This document shows positions 45,969 through 56,498 of a DNA stretch of 64,000 nucleotides, one piece after another. The stretch's first letter is position 1; every line of letters begins with the position of its first letter. Position numbers and translations under genes: made by a program. Source of the stretch: Nansenia antarctica (taxonomy: Eukaryota; Chordata; Actinopteri; Argentiniformes; Microstomatidae); contig OZ022341.1 of the NCBI GenBank assembly GCA_963989245.1, positions 51,749,213 to 51,813,212 on the forward strand, read 5' to 3'. Below the pieces are notes generated by a model. It was not told the origin of the DNA. It did no database searches and saw only the letters and a program-made list of their open reading frames with translations.

Positions 45969-46881
45969 GGGTCTTTGCTGTGTTCAGGGCCTGGATGGCC
46001 CTGGGGTAGAAGCTGAGCTTCAGTCTGTTTGTCCTTGCGAACATGGTCCTGTACCGCCTGTTCGAGGGCAGCCAAGCAAAGTGTTCGTACCCAGGGTGGG
46101 ATGGGTCTCTGGAGATCTTGGAGGCCTTCCTGAGGCAGCGTGTGTTGTACAGCTCTTCCAGAGAGGGGAGGGGGGCGCCGGTGATCTTCTGGGCCGATCT
46201 CACGACTCTCTGTAGCGCATTCCTCTCTGCGGCTGTGCAGCTGGAGAACCACACACAGATGCAGTAGGTGAGGATGCTCTCCACTGCGCAGCGGTAGAAG
46301 GTCACCAGCATCTCCTGTCCGATGTGGTCTTTCCTGAGGACTCTCAGGAAGTAGAGCCGCTGTTGTGCCTTCTTGATGATGGCTGCTGTGTTGATCTTCC
46401 AGGACAGGTCATCCTGTATGTGCACCCCCAGGAATCGGAGGGTTGAGACTCTCTCCACGCTCCCTCCATCGACGAGCAGGGGCTGGACCTCAGATTTTTT
46501 CCTCCTGAAGTCCACGATGATTTCCTGGGTCTTTGACTGGTTCAGCAGCAGGTTGTTAACCTTGCACAGCTTGCCCAGCTGCTCCACCTCATCCCTGTAC
46601 GCCGCCTCGTCCCCCCCCGAGATGCAGCCCACCACGGTGGTGTCGTCTGCAAACTTTACGATGGAGTTGCTGGGGTGGACGGGGGTGAAGTCGTAGGTGT
46701 AGAGGTTGTAGAGGATGGGGCTTAGCACGCAGCCCTGGGGGGACCCAGTGCTGAGTCTGAGGGCTGTGGAGGTGTGGGAGCCCACCCGCACCCTCTGGGG
46801 GCGGTCGGACAGGAAGTCCTTGATCCATGCACATATAGAGTGTGATATTCCCAGGTCTAGTAGTTTGGTCACTAGCCTGTC
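45969..46881 (-). pseudogene. LINE ORF2 3' half: reverse transcriptase to C terminus
   Basis: Starts inside the reverse transcriptase at DRLVTKLLDLG, contains GSPQGCVLSPILYN and KFADDTTVVG, and reaches the natural C terminus LNTAKT before running into the antisense of the other piece. It has the normal eight-G tract at about 46610, unlike the shifted copy at 31.4 kb. Confidence 0.82.
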
Positions 46882-47254
46882 GGCACACATGATGAAGATA
46901 AAAAATCATGGATTGAACAGTTTTGATCGTATTGTGTGTGGTGTGTGCCGATATTCCCAATACAGCACCCCACATATATAAAGATCTGTCGTTACGACAG
47001 TCTAGTATGGAAGGCCATAAGCGCAATAAACGTCTAGACACATCGTGTCCACACGTAGATTTTTCACGTGTCCAGACGAGAAGCATCCAGCTGCAGACTC
47101 GCAGAACAGCTCTAGGACGCGAAGGAATCCGCAGCTCTAGGACGCAAAGGAATGTGCCTTGCACGTGTTTAGCACGAGCTTGTAGCGTCAGCACTTGCCA
47201 GCTAGACCAGTTTGAGAAGGCGAAGGAAGAAAAGACAACGTAAGTAGCGTAACA
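46882..47254. other. Non-coding spacer
   Basis: No feature recognised. Confidence 0.5.
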
Positions 47255-47814
47255 TATGCCGCTTTTCCACTACAGGGCCAGCCCGGGTCGACCCGGGCTG
47301 GCCTGCTTCTTTGGCGCTTTTCCATTTTTCGGCCCGGGTCGGCTCGGGTCGGTTCGGGTCGCTTCTTTAGCTACCCTTCGATACCAGGAACCAAATTGAG
47401 ACCCGGAACCTTTTTGCCAGGCTGCGTGTGACGTGTGACCAGGGTTCGAGTTATAAGCTGAACTCTGTGGGGGTCTCCAAAATAACAGTGCGAAATGTTC
47501 TCATGCACGCGCGAATCATGCCCACACAGCGATGGGACTGACAAGTTTTAATTAGCTATAGGCAGTAGCGGATTAAGGTGGTCAGTGGCCCTAGGCTACT
47601 CCTTTGTGTGAGGACCCCCCGCCCCCATACACAAGCTTCCCCCCTCCCCAAAATATACAACTCACGAGCACCCTGCACACACACACCACTCATAATGCTT
47701 TACCATAAAACACTTAAACACTTTAATAACACAATAACACAACAGTGTTAATAATGCAAAGAATAAAAAAAAGTTCAGTGCATTCAGTTCTGTCTCTATT
47801 GCTCTCCTCTCCCG

Positions 47815-47907
47815 TTGTCTCTCTGTTACTGTCCTGTTGTCTGTCTCTCTGTTGCTGTCCTGTTGTCTGTCTCTCTGTTGCTGTCCTGTTGTCCGTCTCT
47901 CTGTTGC
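47815..47907. repeat. Minisatellite of about 26-bp CT-rich units
   Basis: About four copies of TCTGTCTCTCTGTTGCTGTCC-like units inside the hAT. Confidence 0.85.
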
Positions 47908-48284
47908 TCCCCTCAGCTCTAAATGAAAGAAATGAATTAGCTAATTAGTTGGCATGTAAACATATAGTTAGGGTTGGGTACAGTTTGGGTTTTATTCGAT
48001 ACCGGTGACAAATCGATACTTTAAAAACGGTACCGGTACAGAAACATCATCCTCATCCTCAAATCCCAACATATCCTGACGCTACAGCTGCAGGCTACTC
48101 ATTTCACCACATCAACAGCCCCACATGAAACAACAGCTATAAAAGCGATAGTCACACATGTATCTCGGCCAATAATTTTGTTATTTTTGCTATACAGAAG
48201 GAGCGAAAAATACATTAGGTTAGTACACTAGGTTAGTAAAAAGTAAAAGCCACCTTACCTTTACGGAGACAAGATAGACCAAAG

Positions 48285-48440
48285 TGGTCTGTTTTCAGTA
48301 GGCTGACTGGTCTGTTTTCAGTAGGCTGAGTGGTCTGTTTTCAGTAGGCTGAGTGGTCTGTTTTCAGTAGGCTGAGTGGTCTGTTTTCAGTAGGCTGAGT
48401 GGTCTGTTTTCAGTAGGCTGAGTGGTCTGTTTTCAGTAGG
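48285..48440. repeat. Minisatellite of 23-bp units
   Basis: Seven near-identical copies of TCTGTTTTCAGTAGGCTGAG plus TGG. Followed by AGT/AGC trinucleotide repeats to about 48490. Confidence 0.92.
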
Positions 48441-49589
48441 TAGCAGAGTCCTCAGTAGTAGCAGCAGTAGTAGTAACAGTAGTAGCAGCAGGGCTAACGT
48501 TAGGTGTCATAGCAGGTTTCTTTGATAAAAACCCGACATTTTCTAGGCTTGATGACCCGGTCGGCAGCAGTGGCCTTTTTTTGGGCGGCATGGTAGCTAC
48601 TGTATGTATATACTCCTGTATAGCTAATGAATGAATGTTTGCTTCTCAATAATAGGCTAGGTGCACGATCTCACTACTTCCTGAAAGGCAACTGGTGTCT
48701 CACTCTATTGGTTTAATTGATTAATCAGCTGTGCACTGTGTGTTCCAACGGTTTACCGCACAGCTGATTAATCAACCTTTTGCTGTTGCACAATATTCTA
48801 CTGCGCCCCATGGTGTCTTGGTGGTGAAGTGCAGGCAGTCAAAGGCATACTGTCATTCACAGGAGATTAATGGTGCGCGTAGTTCTTTTGAAAAACGTGT
48901 TTATTTTACAATATTTATAATATAAATTAAATAATATTCATTACATTGACATTTTGATCAAATAATAGTTGTGGTAATGTATTATTAGCGACCCCCACAG
49001 ATTTTTGATTTTACTGCCTTCATGGGAGCTCAGAGAGCCTCAGACCATCTCTATGGGAGCTCAGCTCCCATTGGCTCCCACATAACTCGAACCCTGGATA
49101 GGACTTTCCGTTCAATGAAGCATTGATACTCGCGAGCTCATCTCGCTTCCCCCCCGTTGATGTATTAAACAATCTAAGCAATCTAATCAGAGCAGTTGTT
49201 ATTATGTAATATTATTGATGGATGTGCCATTTTTGATGGACAGCAGTGAGCGGATGACTTGATGTGAAAGCATGTATTTGACTAATGCCGATAATCTCTG
49301 TCTACAGCGGATTCAAACTACTCAACGTGTCAGGAGAAATAAAAATAGAATTGTGTCGGCATTTCCCTGGTTGCGAGATCTAAACTACTAGAACTGAAAT
49401 CGGCAGGTAACAGGCACGTAACATCCATATGCTGTATATATAAATACATATGTGACTACCAGCAAGACACCGGAGCACTCTATAAACGCGGAGATTGGAG
49501 CCCCGCGTCAGTCAGCCTTTTTGTAGAAATACATCGCTTCCCAATCCCTGGTTGCGAGATCTAAACTACAAATCTACTAGAACTGAAAG

Positions 49590-49792
49590 CATTTTGAATG
49601 GGACAAAGCAGTGCGACAAAACTCGCACGCCGTGTGCTTTGTCCCATTCAAAATGAATGGAATCGAATGTTCGCCGTGCGATTAAAATCGGGGCCGTGTG
49701 TGGGTAAATGCGATGTTCTCATAGACTTCCATTCAAACTTCAAAATGGAACGTTGATGCGCAACAGAAATCGCACGCTGTGTGCAGAGCCCT
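49590..49792. mobile_element. Half copy of the fold-back MITE
   Basis: Matches the right half of 37541-37929. Its outer end is followed by TAA. It sits within a second copy of a local repeat (49357-49470), replacing about 9 bp of it. Confidence 0.8.
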
Positions 49793-49968
49793 TAACAGGC
49801 ACGTAACATCCATATGCTGTATAAATAAATATATTTGACTACCAGCAAGACAGCGCTGCACTCGTATCTATCAGCCTGTCTGTATGTCATAATGATGTCG
49901 TGGAATGGTCATTGAATGCCGATGCTGAGATACTGTGCTGATGGACCATTCGTTGACTGTCTTAAATC

Positions 49969-50731
49969 TGTTGTGCCTCCTAATCTGACACGCCCCCGTG
50001 AGCCTCGTTCTGGCGCCCCCTCCCGGCCGGATTGAGTGGGCCGGATCTCTGGCTCTGTTTGCAGCAGGTGTGGGCTATTACCTTTCAGCCCAGCTGTCCC
50101 AATCACCACCTGGACAGCCGCCTACTTAACCCTGCTACAGGTGGAGATCCAACGCTTGAACATAACTATCTGTATGGCTCCCTCCTTACCCCTGTGTCTC
50201 GTTCCGCCCGAGCTACCCTCTCCTGTGTCTCCCTGGACCCCCTGGACCCTCTCGGACTGATCTCCCTGGCTCGACCCCTGGACACCCCTCTGGACTACTC
50301 TTTCCCGGATCTCTCTCCCTGGCTCGACCCCTGGACCCCCTCTGACTACTCTCTTCTGGATTTCCCTCCCTGGCTCGACCCCTGGACTCCCCTCTGGACT
50401 ACTCTCTCCTGGATCACTCTCCCTGGCCCGACCCCTGGACATTCCCCTTGACTACCCCCTCTGGATCTCGGACTTTGCTCACTAGGGTAGTATCGCAGCA
50501 CATAATACAACACCCCTGACCTCATACACGCACACACACATAGTATAATTACACACCCCATAACTATCGCCTGCATCACACCTTATGTTTGTTTTTCCAC
50601 TAGTTAGTGTAGGGCCTATTTCTTTGTGTATATCATCCTTAATAAATCATTGTATATTGTCCTGGCCTCTGTCTCTGTGTCTCTGGGGTTCCACCACATT
50701 TGGCTTTTCCAGTTTTAAGGTGTGCATAACA
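49969..50731 (+). repeat. Chromovirus 5' LTR
   Basis: 763 bp. Contains a C/T-rich internal repeat with CTGGCTCGACCCCTGGAC-like units at about 50265-50440, which creates a chance 139-codon frame rich in Pro-Trp-Leu-Asp. AATAAA at about 50640. Confidence 0.93.
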
Positions 50732-50747
50732 GTATGTTCAAGCCATT

Positions 50748-51893
50748 ATGAGCCAAGGTGGAACTCCAGAGAACAAGGGTGGTTCCCCGGGTATTGGGGT
50801 TCTCCCATTAGTCGTAGATTTACGCAGAGAGGTAAATAGCCATGCTACGCAACTTACCAGTCTGCAGGCCGAGCTCCAGAAGGCCTTCCCCACGGTCCAA
50901 GGCCAGATAGCCGTACTGGAGAATACCACCCGTGCCACCGTCGGGGCTGTAAATAGTCTCGAGACGAAGATGGACGCCCTGTCCGGGTCTCTCGCCTCCA
51001 TCCAGCGTTCTCTGGACCTCATCGCCGCTGGCAGCAGACCACCCCCTGACACGAGTTCCATATCTGGGCAGATGACTAATCCCCCGGTCGATCCTGTGAA
51101 CCCCGTTTCGCTCTATCCTCCTGTCGCTCACTGGGAACCCAGGTTAGTCAGCCCCGCTCCATTCCATGGTGACTTTGATCGTTGTCGGGGTTTCCTGACC
51201 CAGTGCGAATTAGTATTTACGCACCAGCCTTCCAAGTACTCCTCCGACGGGGCCAAGGTAGCGTTTATCATGTCTCTACTCGCTGACAAAGCGCTCAAAT
51301 GGGCCATAGCCGCTGTCGGGAGCAGTTCAAGATACTCCACGGATTACCCCCTGTTTAAAGCGGAGTTCCGGTTCGTGTTCGACCACCCCCAGGACGGGCA
51401 GGATGTAACCGGCCGCTTGTTAGCCATCTCCCAGGGTTCCCGCTCTGTAGCCGAGTACATGGTCGAGTTCCGTACTCTAGCCACGGAGACAGGCTGGAAT
51501 GACGGAGCCCTCCTCAGCCTTTTCCACAAGGGGTTACATGATTCCATCAAGGACCTGTTGGTGCGCGACGATCCCGGCACCCTTAATGAGCTGATTACCC
51601 TGGCCCTTAGGATGGATGCACGCCTCCAGGTACAACGCACCGACCGCGTCCAGCGAGCTGTCACGCGCCCCACTACCTATCGCGCCGGAACGACCCCTCC
51701 CCCTTCTCTGCCCATGCTGCCTCCTCTCGTGGCTACTTCCGGGTCTGGGGAGCCCATGGAGATCGGCCGCTCTCGGCTCTCGCGAGAGGAGCGAGAACGG
51801 AGGCTTCTCAACAAACAGTGCCTGTACTGCGGCAAGGAGGGGCACATCATCCGGGCGTGTCCTGTCCGGCCAAAAGACCCAGCTCACCAGTAG
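50748..51893 (+). CDS. Chromovirus gag
   Basis: 381 residues from the ATG at 50748, 17 bp after the LTR. Gag/capsid region with PAPFHGDFDRCRGFLTQCEL and later LFHKGLHDSIKDLL; C-terminal zinc knuckle CLYCGKEGHIIRACP (C-X2-C-X4-H-X4-C). Forms the particle that packages the element RNA. The end overlaps pol by at least 76 bp; pol is in the -1 frame relative to gag, so frameshifting or separate initiation is needed. Confidence 0.93.
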   Translation: MSQGGTPENKGGSPGIGVLPLVVDLRREVNSHATQLTSLQAELQKAFPTVQGQIAVLENTTRATVGAVNSLETKMDALSGSLASIQRSLDLIAAGSRPPPDTSSISGQMTNPPVDPVNPVSLYPPVAHWEPRLVSPAPFHGDFDRCRGFLTQCELVFTHQPSKYSSDGAKVAFIMSLLADKALKWAIAAVGSSSRYSTDYPLFKAEFRFVFDHPQDGQDVTGRLLAISQGSRSVAEYMVEFRTLATETGWNDGALLSLFHKGLHDSIKDLLVRDDPGTLNELITLALRMDARLQVQRTDRVQRAVTRPTTYRAGTTPPPSLPMLPPLVATSGSGEPMEIGRSRLSREERERRLLNKQCLYCGKEGHIIRACPVRPKDPAHQ

Positions 51894-54800
51894 GGGGCAT
51901 ACTGGTGAGCAACACCTCTCTCTCTCAGCCCCAGGTCACCCCCAGTCGCCTATTCCCTGCCACTCTCACCTGGGGGAAGGACACCCTGTCTGTCAGCGCC
52001 CTCATCGACTCCGGGGCTGATGGTTGTCTAATCGATGAAAACTTAGTCCGCCAGGCGGGCATCCCCCTAGTCCTTCTAGACCGCCCCATCATGCCTAGGG
52101 CCATTGATGGCCGTTCCCTAGGAACTATCACCCACACCACTGGGCTTATATCTCTTACGATCTCCGGGAATCATACCGAGGAGATCCGGTTCTTTGTCCT
52201 TCAGACCCCCACGTCTCCCCTGGTGCTGGGTAGACCCTGGCTCGAGAGACATGAACCTCACATCTCCTGGGCTTCGGGCCAGATCCTAGGCTGGAGAGGT
52301 ACGTGTTACGCCTCCTGCCTTCGCTCCGCCCTGTCTCCCTCTAGCGACCCCAAGTCTAAGATCACTCCGCCTGACCTCACCGGGGTTCCTCCCATCTACC
52401 ACGACCTAGCCCAGGTGTTCAGCAAGGACGAGGCACTCTCCCTTCCACCCCATCGCCCGTATGACTGTCCTATAGACCTCCTGCCTGGTGCCACCCTTCC
52501 TAAAGGTAGACTTTACAGCCTCTCACTCCCTGAAAAGGAGGCGATGCGTAACTACATTACGGAGTCCATCAACTCTGGTATCATCCAGCCCTCCTCCTCT
52601 CCCCTCGCGGCTGGATTCTTCTTCGTATCCAAGAAGGACGGTGGGCTCAGACCTTGCATTGATTTTCGGGCTCTGAATGACATTTCTGTAAAGAACCGTT
52701 ATCCCCTTCCCCTCATTAGCTCCACCTTCGAACCCCTCACCCATGCCAAGGTATTCACCAAGCTGGACCTACGTAACGCCTACCATCTAGTCCGCATCAG
52801 GGAGGGGGACGAGTGGAAGACCGGGTTTAACACCCACCTCGGCCATTTTGAATACCGCGTCATGCCTTTTGGTCTATCTAATGCCCCTGCTATTTTCCAG
52901 GCCCTGGTCAACGATGTCCTTCGGGACATGTTAAACATTTTTGTTGTTGTGTACCTTGACGACATTCTTATTTTTTCTCAGTCCGTGGAGGAGCACCACC
53001 AGCACGTCCGGCTAGTCCTGCAGAGACTCCTGGAGAACCGCTTATTCGTGAAGGGGGAGAAGTGCGTTTTCCACACCAGCTCGGTCACCTACCTGGGTAA
53101 TGTGGTGGAGGACGGACAGATGCGGGCGGACCCTGCCAAGGTCAAGGCCGTCGTGGAGTGGCCTCAGCCCACGGACCGGACCCAACTTAGACGCTTTCTG
53201 GGGTTCGCGGGATTTGTGAGGCGGTTCATTAAAGGGTTCAGCCAGGTCGCAGCGCCGCTCACTGCGCTTACCTCCACCTCACGACCCTTCTGCTGGACCG
53301 CCGCTGCTGAGACCGCTTTCGGCACACTAAAACACCTGTTCTCCTCCGCGCCAGTGCTGATCCACCCCGACCCCGAGAGACAGTTCATCGTAGAGGTAGA
53401 TGCTTCGGACACGGGGATCGGGGGGGTCCTCTCTCAACGGTCGGGGGAGGACCAGAAGATACACCCTTGCGCCTACTTCTCCCGGCGCTACGAACCCGCG
53501 GCCCAAAATTACGACGTGGGCAACAAGGAGCTGCTGGCGGTTCACGAGGCCCTGAGGGAGTGGAGACACTGGCTGGAGGGAGCCAAACTACCGTTCCTGG
53601 TGTGGTCTGACCATAGGAACCTCACTTACCTTGGGTCCGCCAAGAGGCTCAACTCTCGACAAGCCCGCTGGGCTCTTTTTTTTAGTCGTTTCGACTTCAC
53701 CCTTACCTACCGTCCCGGCTCCAAGAACGTCAAAGCTGATGCTCTCTCCCGCCAGTTCCCCAAGGCGGATTCGGGTGTCGCTGAGGGGGGAGATACCATC
53801 CTGTCCCCGTCCCGGGTGGTGGGGTTCGTAACCTGGCCCGTCGAGGCTTTGGTGAGACAGGCTCAGCGGGCCGAACCAGACCCTAGGACCGGACCCCCTA
53901 ACCGTTTGTTTGTGCCTACAGCTGTCCGAGCCAGGGTGTTGGAGTGGGGCCACTCCAGCTGCTTCGCTTGCCACCCCGGCGAGCGGCGGACGGCGGCATT
54001 CATCGGGAAGAGGTTCTGGTGGCCCAATCTCAGGGGGGACACCAGGGAGTTTGTGGCCGCCTGTACGGTGTGCGCCCGTAGTAAGGCCTCCCATCGGCCT
54101 CCTGCGGGTCTCCTGCAGCCTCTCCCGGTGCCCAGCCGACCGTGGTCGCACATCGCCGTGGACTTTGTTACTGGGCTCCCTGTCTCCCAGGGGTGCGACA
54201 CCATTCTCACCATCGTGGACCGGTTCTCCAAGGCGGTCCACTTCGTTCCCCTCCCGAAACTGCCCACAGCGGCCGAGACGGCGGACCTCCTAACTCTCCA
54301 CGTCGTACGCCTCCACGGGATCCCCTCGGATGTGGTTTCTGACCGGGGCCCCCAGTTCGTCTCCAAGGTCTGGCGGGCCTTCTGCAGAGGCATTGGGGCC
54401 ACCACCAGTCTCACCTCCGGGTACCACCCTCAGTCCAATGGGCAGGCCGAGCGTGCCAACCAGGCTCTGGAAGCCGCTCTCCGATGTGTCTCCGCCCACA
54501 ATCCCTCCTCCTGGGCGAAATACCTGCCGTGGGTGGAGTACTCCCTCAACACTATGGAGAGCGCCGCCACTGGTATGTCCCCATTCGAATGTTCCCTGGG
54601 TTACCAACCCCCTCTGTTTCCCCAACAGGAGCTGGAGGTGGCGGTCCCAACCACCAGGGCCCATCTCCACCGGTGTCGCAACGTGTGGAGGACCGCCAGG
54701 GCGGCGTTGCTCCGCGCCACCGAGCGCGCCCGGCCGAGCGCGAACCGGCGGAGGGTGCCGGCCCCTGACTACCAGCCAGGTCAGAGGGTTTGGCTGTTGG

Positions 54801-55312
54801 CCCGGGACCTGCCCCTCCAGACCTCCCAAACCTCCACCCGGAAACTCAACCCCCGGTACGTTGGTCCCTATCCCGTGGACCGTATCGTCAACCCCACGGC
54901 GGTACGTTTGACCCTTCCTCCCTCCCTCAAAATACACCCGGTGTTCCATGTCTCCCAGCTTAAACCTGTGGCCGCCAGCCCTTTGTCTTCCCCCAGCCCG
55001 GCTCCGCCGCCGCCCCGTGTCCTGGATGATGGGGACCCGGTATGGACGGTAAACAAACTACTGGAGGTCCGCCGCCGGGGTCGCGGGTTTCAATACCTAG
55101 TGGACTGGGTTGGCTACGGGCCCGAGGACCGGACTTGGGTGCCTGCGTCCTATCTCGCCGACCCGTCCTTATTGGAGGATTTCTACCGAGCCAACCCCGG
55201 GGCGCTGGGTCCGTCGTCCGGTGCCTCCCCTGAGGAGGGGGGTACTGTTGTGCCTCCTAATCTGACACGCCCCCGTGAGCCTCGTTCTGGCGCCCCCTCC
55301 CGGCCGGATTGA
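51818..55312 (+). CDS. Chromovirus pol: protease, RT, RNase H, integrase, chromodomain
   Basis: 1164 residues from the first ATG in the overlap. Protease DSG at 64-66; reverse transcriptase with CIDFRALND, and YLDD at 379-382; RNase H with VDASDTGIGG near 528; integrase zinc domain at about 705-755 (H..H...C..C), then catalytic Asp782, Asp842 and Glu878 (DD35E spacing). The chromodomain (VNKLLEVRRRGRGFQYLVDW, about 1074-1125) would bind methylated histone and steer insertion to heterochromatin in this family. All catalytic residues look intact. The last 22 codons lie in the 3' LTR. Confidence 0.95.
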   Translation: MPVLRQGGAHHPGVSCPAKRPSSPVGGILVSNTSLSQPQVTPSRLFPATLTWGKDTLSVSALIDSGADGCLIDENLVRQAGIPLVLLDRPIMPRAIDGRSLGTITHTTGLISLTISGNHTEEIRFFVLQTPTSPLVLGRPWLERHEPHISWASGQILGWRGTCYASCLRSALSPSSDPKSKITPPDLTGVPPIYHDLAQVFSKDEALSLPPHRPYDCPIDLLPGATLPKGRLYSLSLPEKEAMRNYITESINSGIIQPSSSPLAAGFFFVSKKDGGLRPCIDFRALNDISVKNRYPLPLISSTFEPLTHAKVFTKLDLRNAYHLVRIREGDEWKTGFNTHLGHFEYRVMPFGLSNAPAIFQALVNDVLRDMLNIFVVVYLDDILIFSQSVEEHHQHVRLVLQRLLENRLFVKGEKCVFHTSSVTYLGNVVEDGQMRADPAKVKAVVEWPQPTDRTQLRRFLGFAGFVRRFIKGFSQVAAPLTALTSTSRPFCWTAAAETAFGTLKHLFSSAPVLIHPDPERQFIVEVDASDTGIGGVLSQRSGEDQKIHPCAYFSRRYEPAAQNYDVGNKELLAVHEALREWRHWLEGAKLPFLVWSDHRNLTYLGSAKRLNSRQARWALFFSRFDFTLTYRPGSKNVKADALSRQFPKADSGVAEGGDTILSPSRVVGFVTWPVEALVRQAQRAEPDPRTGPPNRLFVPTAVRARVLEWGHSSCFACHPGERRTAAFIGKRFWWPNLRGDTREFVAACTVCARSKASHRPPAGLLQPLPVPSRPWSHIAVDFVTGLPVSQGCDTILTIVDRFSKAVHFVPLPKLPTAAETADLLTLHVVRLHGIPSDVVSDRGPQFVSKVWRAFCRGIGATTSLTSGYHPQSNGQAERANQALEAALRCVSAHNPSSWAKYLPWVEYSLNTMESAATGMSPFECSLGYQPPLFPQQELEVAVPTTRAHLHRCRNVWRTARAALLRATERARPSANRRRVPAPDYQPGQRVWLLARDLPLQTSQTSTRKLNPRYVGPYPVDRIVNPTAVRLTLPPSLKIHPVFHVSQLKPVAASPLSSPSPAPPPPRVLDDGDPVWTVNKLLEVRRRGRGFQYLVDWVGYGPEDRTWVPASYLADPSLLEDFYRANPGALGPSSGASPEEGGTVVPPNLTRPREPRSGAPSRPD

Positions 55313-56008
55313 GTGGGCCGGATCTCTGGCTCTGTTTGCAGCAGGTGTGGGCTATTACCTTTCAGCCCAGCTGTCCCAATCACCACCTGGACAGCCGCCT
55401 ACTTAACCCTGCTACAGACGGAGATCCAACGCTTGAACATAACTATCTGTATGGCTCCCTCCTTACCCCTGTGTCTCGTTCCGCCCGAGCTACCCTCTCC
55501 TGTGTCTCCCTGGACCCCCTGGACCCTCTCGGACTGATCTCCCTGGCTCGACCCCTGGACACCCCTCTGGACTACTCTTTCCCGGATCTCTCTCCCTGGC
55601 TCGACCCCTGGACCCCCTCTGACTACTCTCTTCTGGATTTCCCTCCCTGGCTCGACCCCTGGACTCCCCTCTGGACTACTCTCTCCTGGATCACTCTCCC
55701 TGGCCCGACCCCTGGACATTCCCCTTGACTACCCCCTCTGGATCTCGGACTTTGCTCACTAGGGTAGTATCGCAGCACATAATACAACACCCCTGACCTC
55801 ATACACGCACACACACATAGTATAATTACACACCCCATAACTATCGCCTGCATCACACCTTATGTTTGTTTTTCCACTAGTTAGTGTAGGGCCTATTTCT
55901 TTGTGTATATCATCCTTAATAAATCATTGTATATTCTCCTGGCCTCTGTCTCTGTTTCTCTGGGGTTCCACCACATTTGGCTTTTCCAGTTTTAAGGTGT
56001 GCATAACA
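55246..56008 (+). repeat. Chromovirus 3' LTR
   Basis: 763 bp, nearly identical to the 5' LTR (differences at GTGG/ACGG, TGTCC/TCTCC and TGTGTC/TGTTTC). The pol stop codon (55310-55312) lies 67 bp inside it. Confidence 0.93.
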
Positions 56009-56247
56009 AAATCAAGAACAGAGATTCCGACCCGTGTTGAACATCCTATTTCCTTGTCAAATCGTGTATGCTGTGAACCTAATCTATCCTGAGATGACAC
56101 AACGCATTTAAGATCACAATCCTCAATAGATTGATTCCATCGTTTTACCGACAAGAAGATTCTACAATCTATCAGCCTTTCCGTAGAAATACATCGCTCC
56201 CTGTATAACGTTATATATCTAACGTTACATGTTTTAAGGCTGATCTG

Positions 56248-56498
56248 TGGGGGCCCACCGCTGGGTACTGGTAGGCAAACTGGCTAGTAGTCGCTCTATT
56301 GGTAGAGGGCTGCAAGAGAATTTTTTCCTGGCTACATAGTGTACAGGTTTTTACTTTTGCCTGCTCGCGGCTCTGTCAGTATTGATTGATTGATTGACTG
56401 ATTGACTGAACATTTTCATTGTGTGAAGCGCATTGAGTTGCATCTTATAAGAAATGCGCTATACAAATACAATTTGATTTGATTTGATTTGATTTGAT
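56248..56498 (+). mobile_element. SINE with LINE-type (ATTTG)n tail
   Basis: Ends in GCGCTATACAAATACAATTTG followed by GATTT repeats, the 3' tail shared by many fish LINEs and SINEs. Approximate flanks GATCTGTG on both sides. It interrupts a sequence related to the hAT MITE at 36029-36432. Confidence 0.7.

Larger units (their letters stand above)
44440..46881. mobile_element. Two LINE pieces of one family joined tail to tail
   Basis: 44440-45968 is the 5' half (plus strand) and 46881-45969 the 3' half (minus strand). They meet at GGGCGAACGG/GGTCTTTGC with two G shared. Each end points outward: endonuclease at left, reverse-transcriptase middle at right. Neither has the 3' tail. Same family as 30357-32430. 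Confidence 0.82.
47440..49096. mobile_element. hAT-like non-autonomous transposon
   Basis: Ends CAGGGTTCGAGTTAT and ATAACTCGAACCCTG are exact inverted repeats of 15 bp. No matching 8-bp flanks are visible, so the target duplication has decayed or been lost. Contains two minisatellites and no transposase. Confidence 0.8.
49969..56008 (+). mobile_element. Complete Ty3-type chromovirus
   Basis: 763-bp LTRs (TGTTGTGCC...GCATAACA) flanked by AAATC (49964-49968, 56009-56013). Gag and pol are uninterrupted, pol ends in a chromodomain, and a purine tract (GAGGAGGGGGG) precedes the 3' LTR. I count about four differences between the LTRs, so the insertion is young and possibly active. No clear tRNA-type primer site follows the 5' LTR. 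Confidence 0.95.

Noticed and set aside
44440..46881. Twin-priming 5' inversion as explanation of the LINE pair
   Set aside because: That mechanism joins the 5' sides of the two segments; here the 3' sides are joined.
48285..48440. Regular 23-bp repeats resembling a CRISPR array
   Set aside because: The units are contiguous, without unique spacers, in a eukaryotic transposon. This is a minisatellite.
50032..50451. 139-codon frame in the chromovirus LTR, repeated at 55309-55728
   Set aside because: It lies in a C/T-rich internal repeat of the LTR, has no known domain, and is present twice only because LTRs are duplicated.
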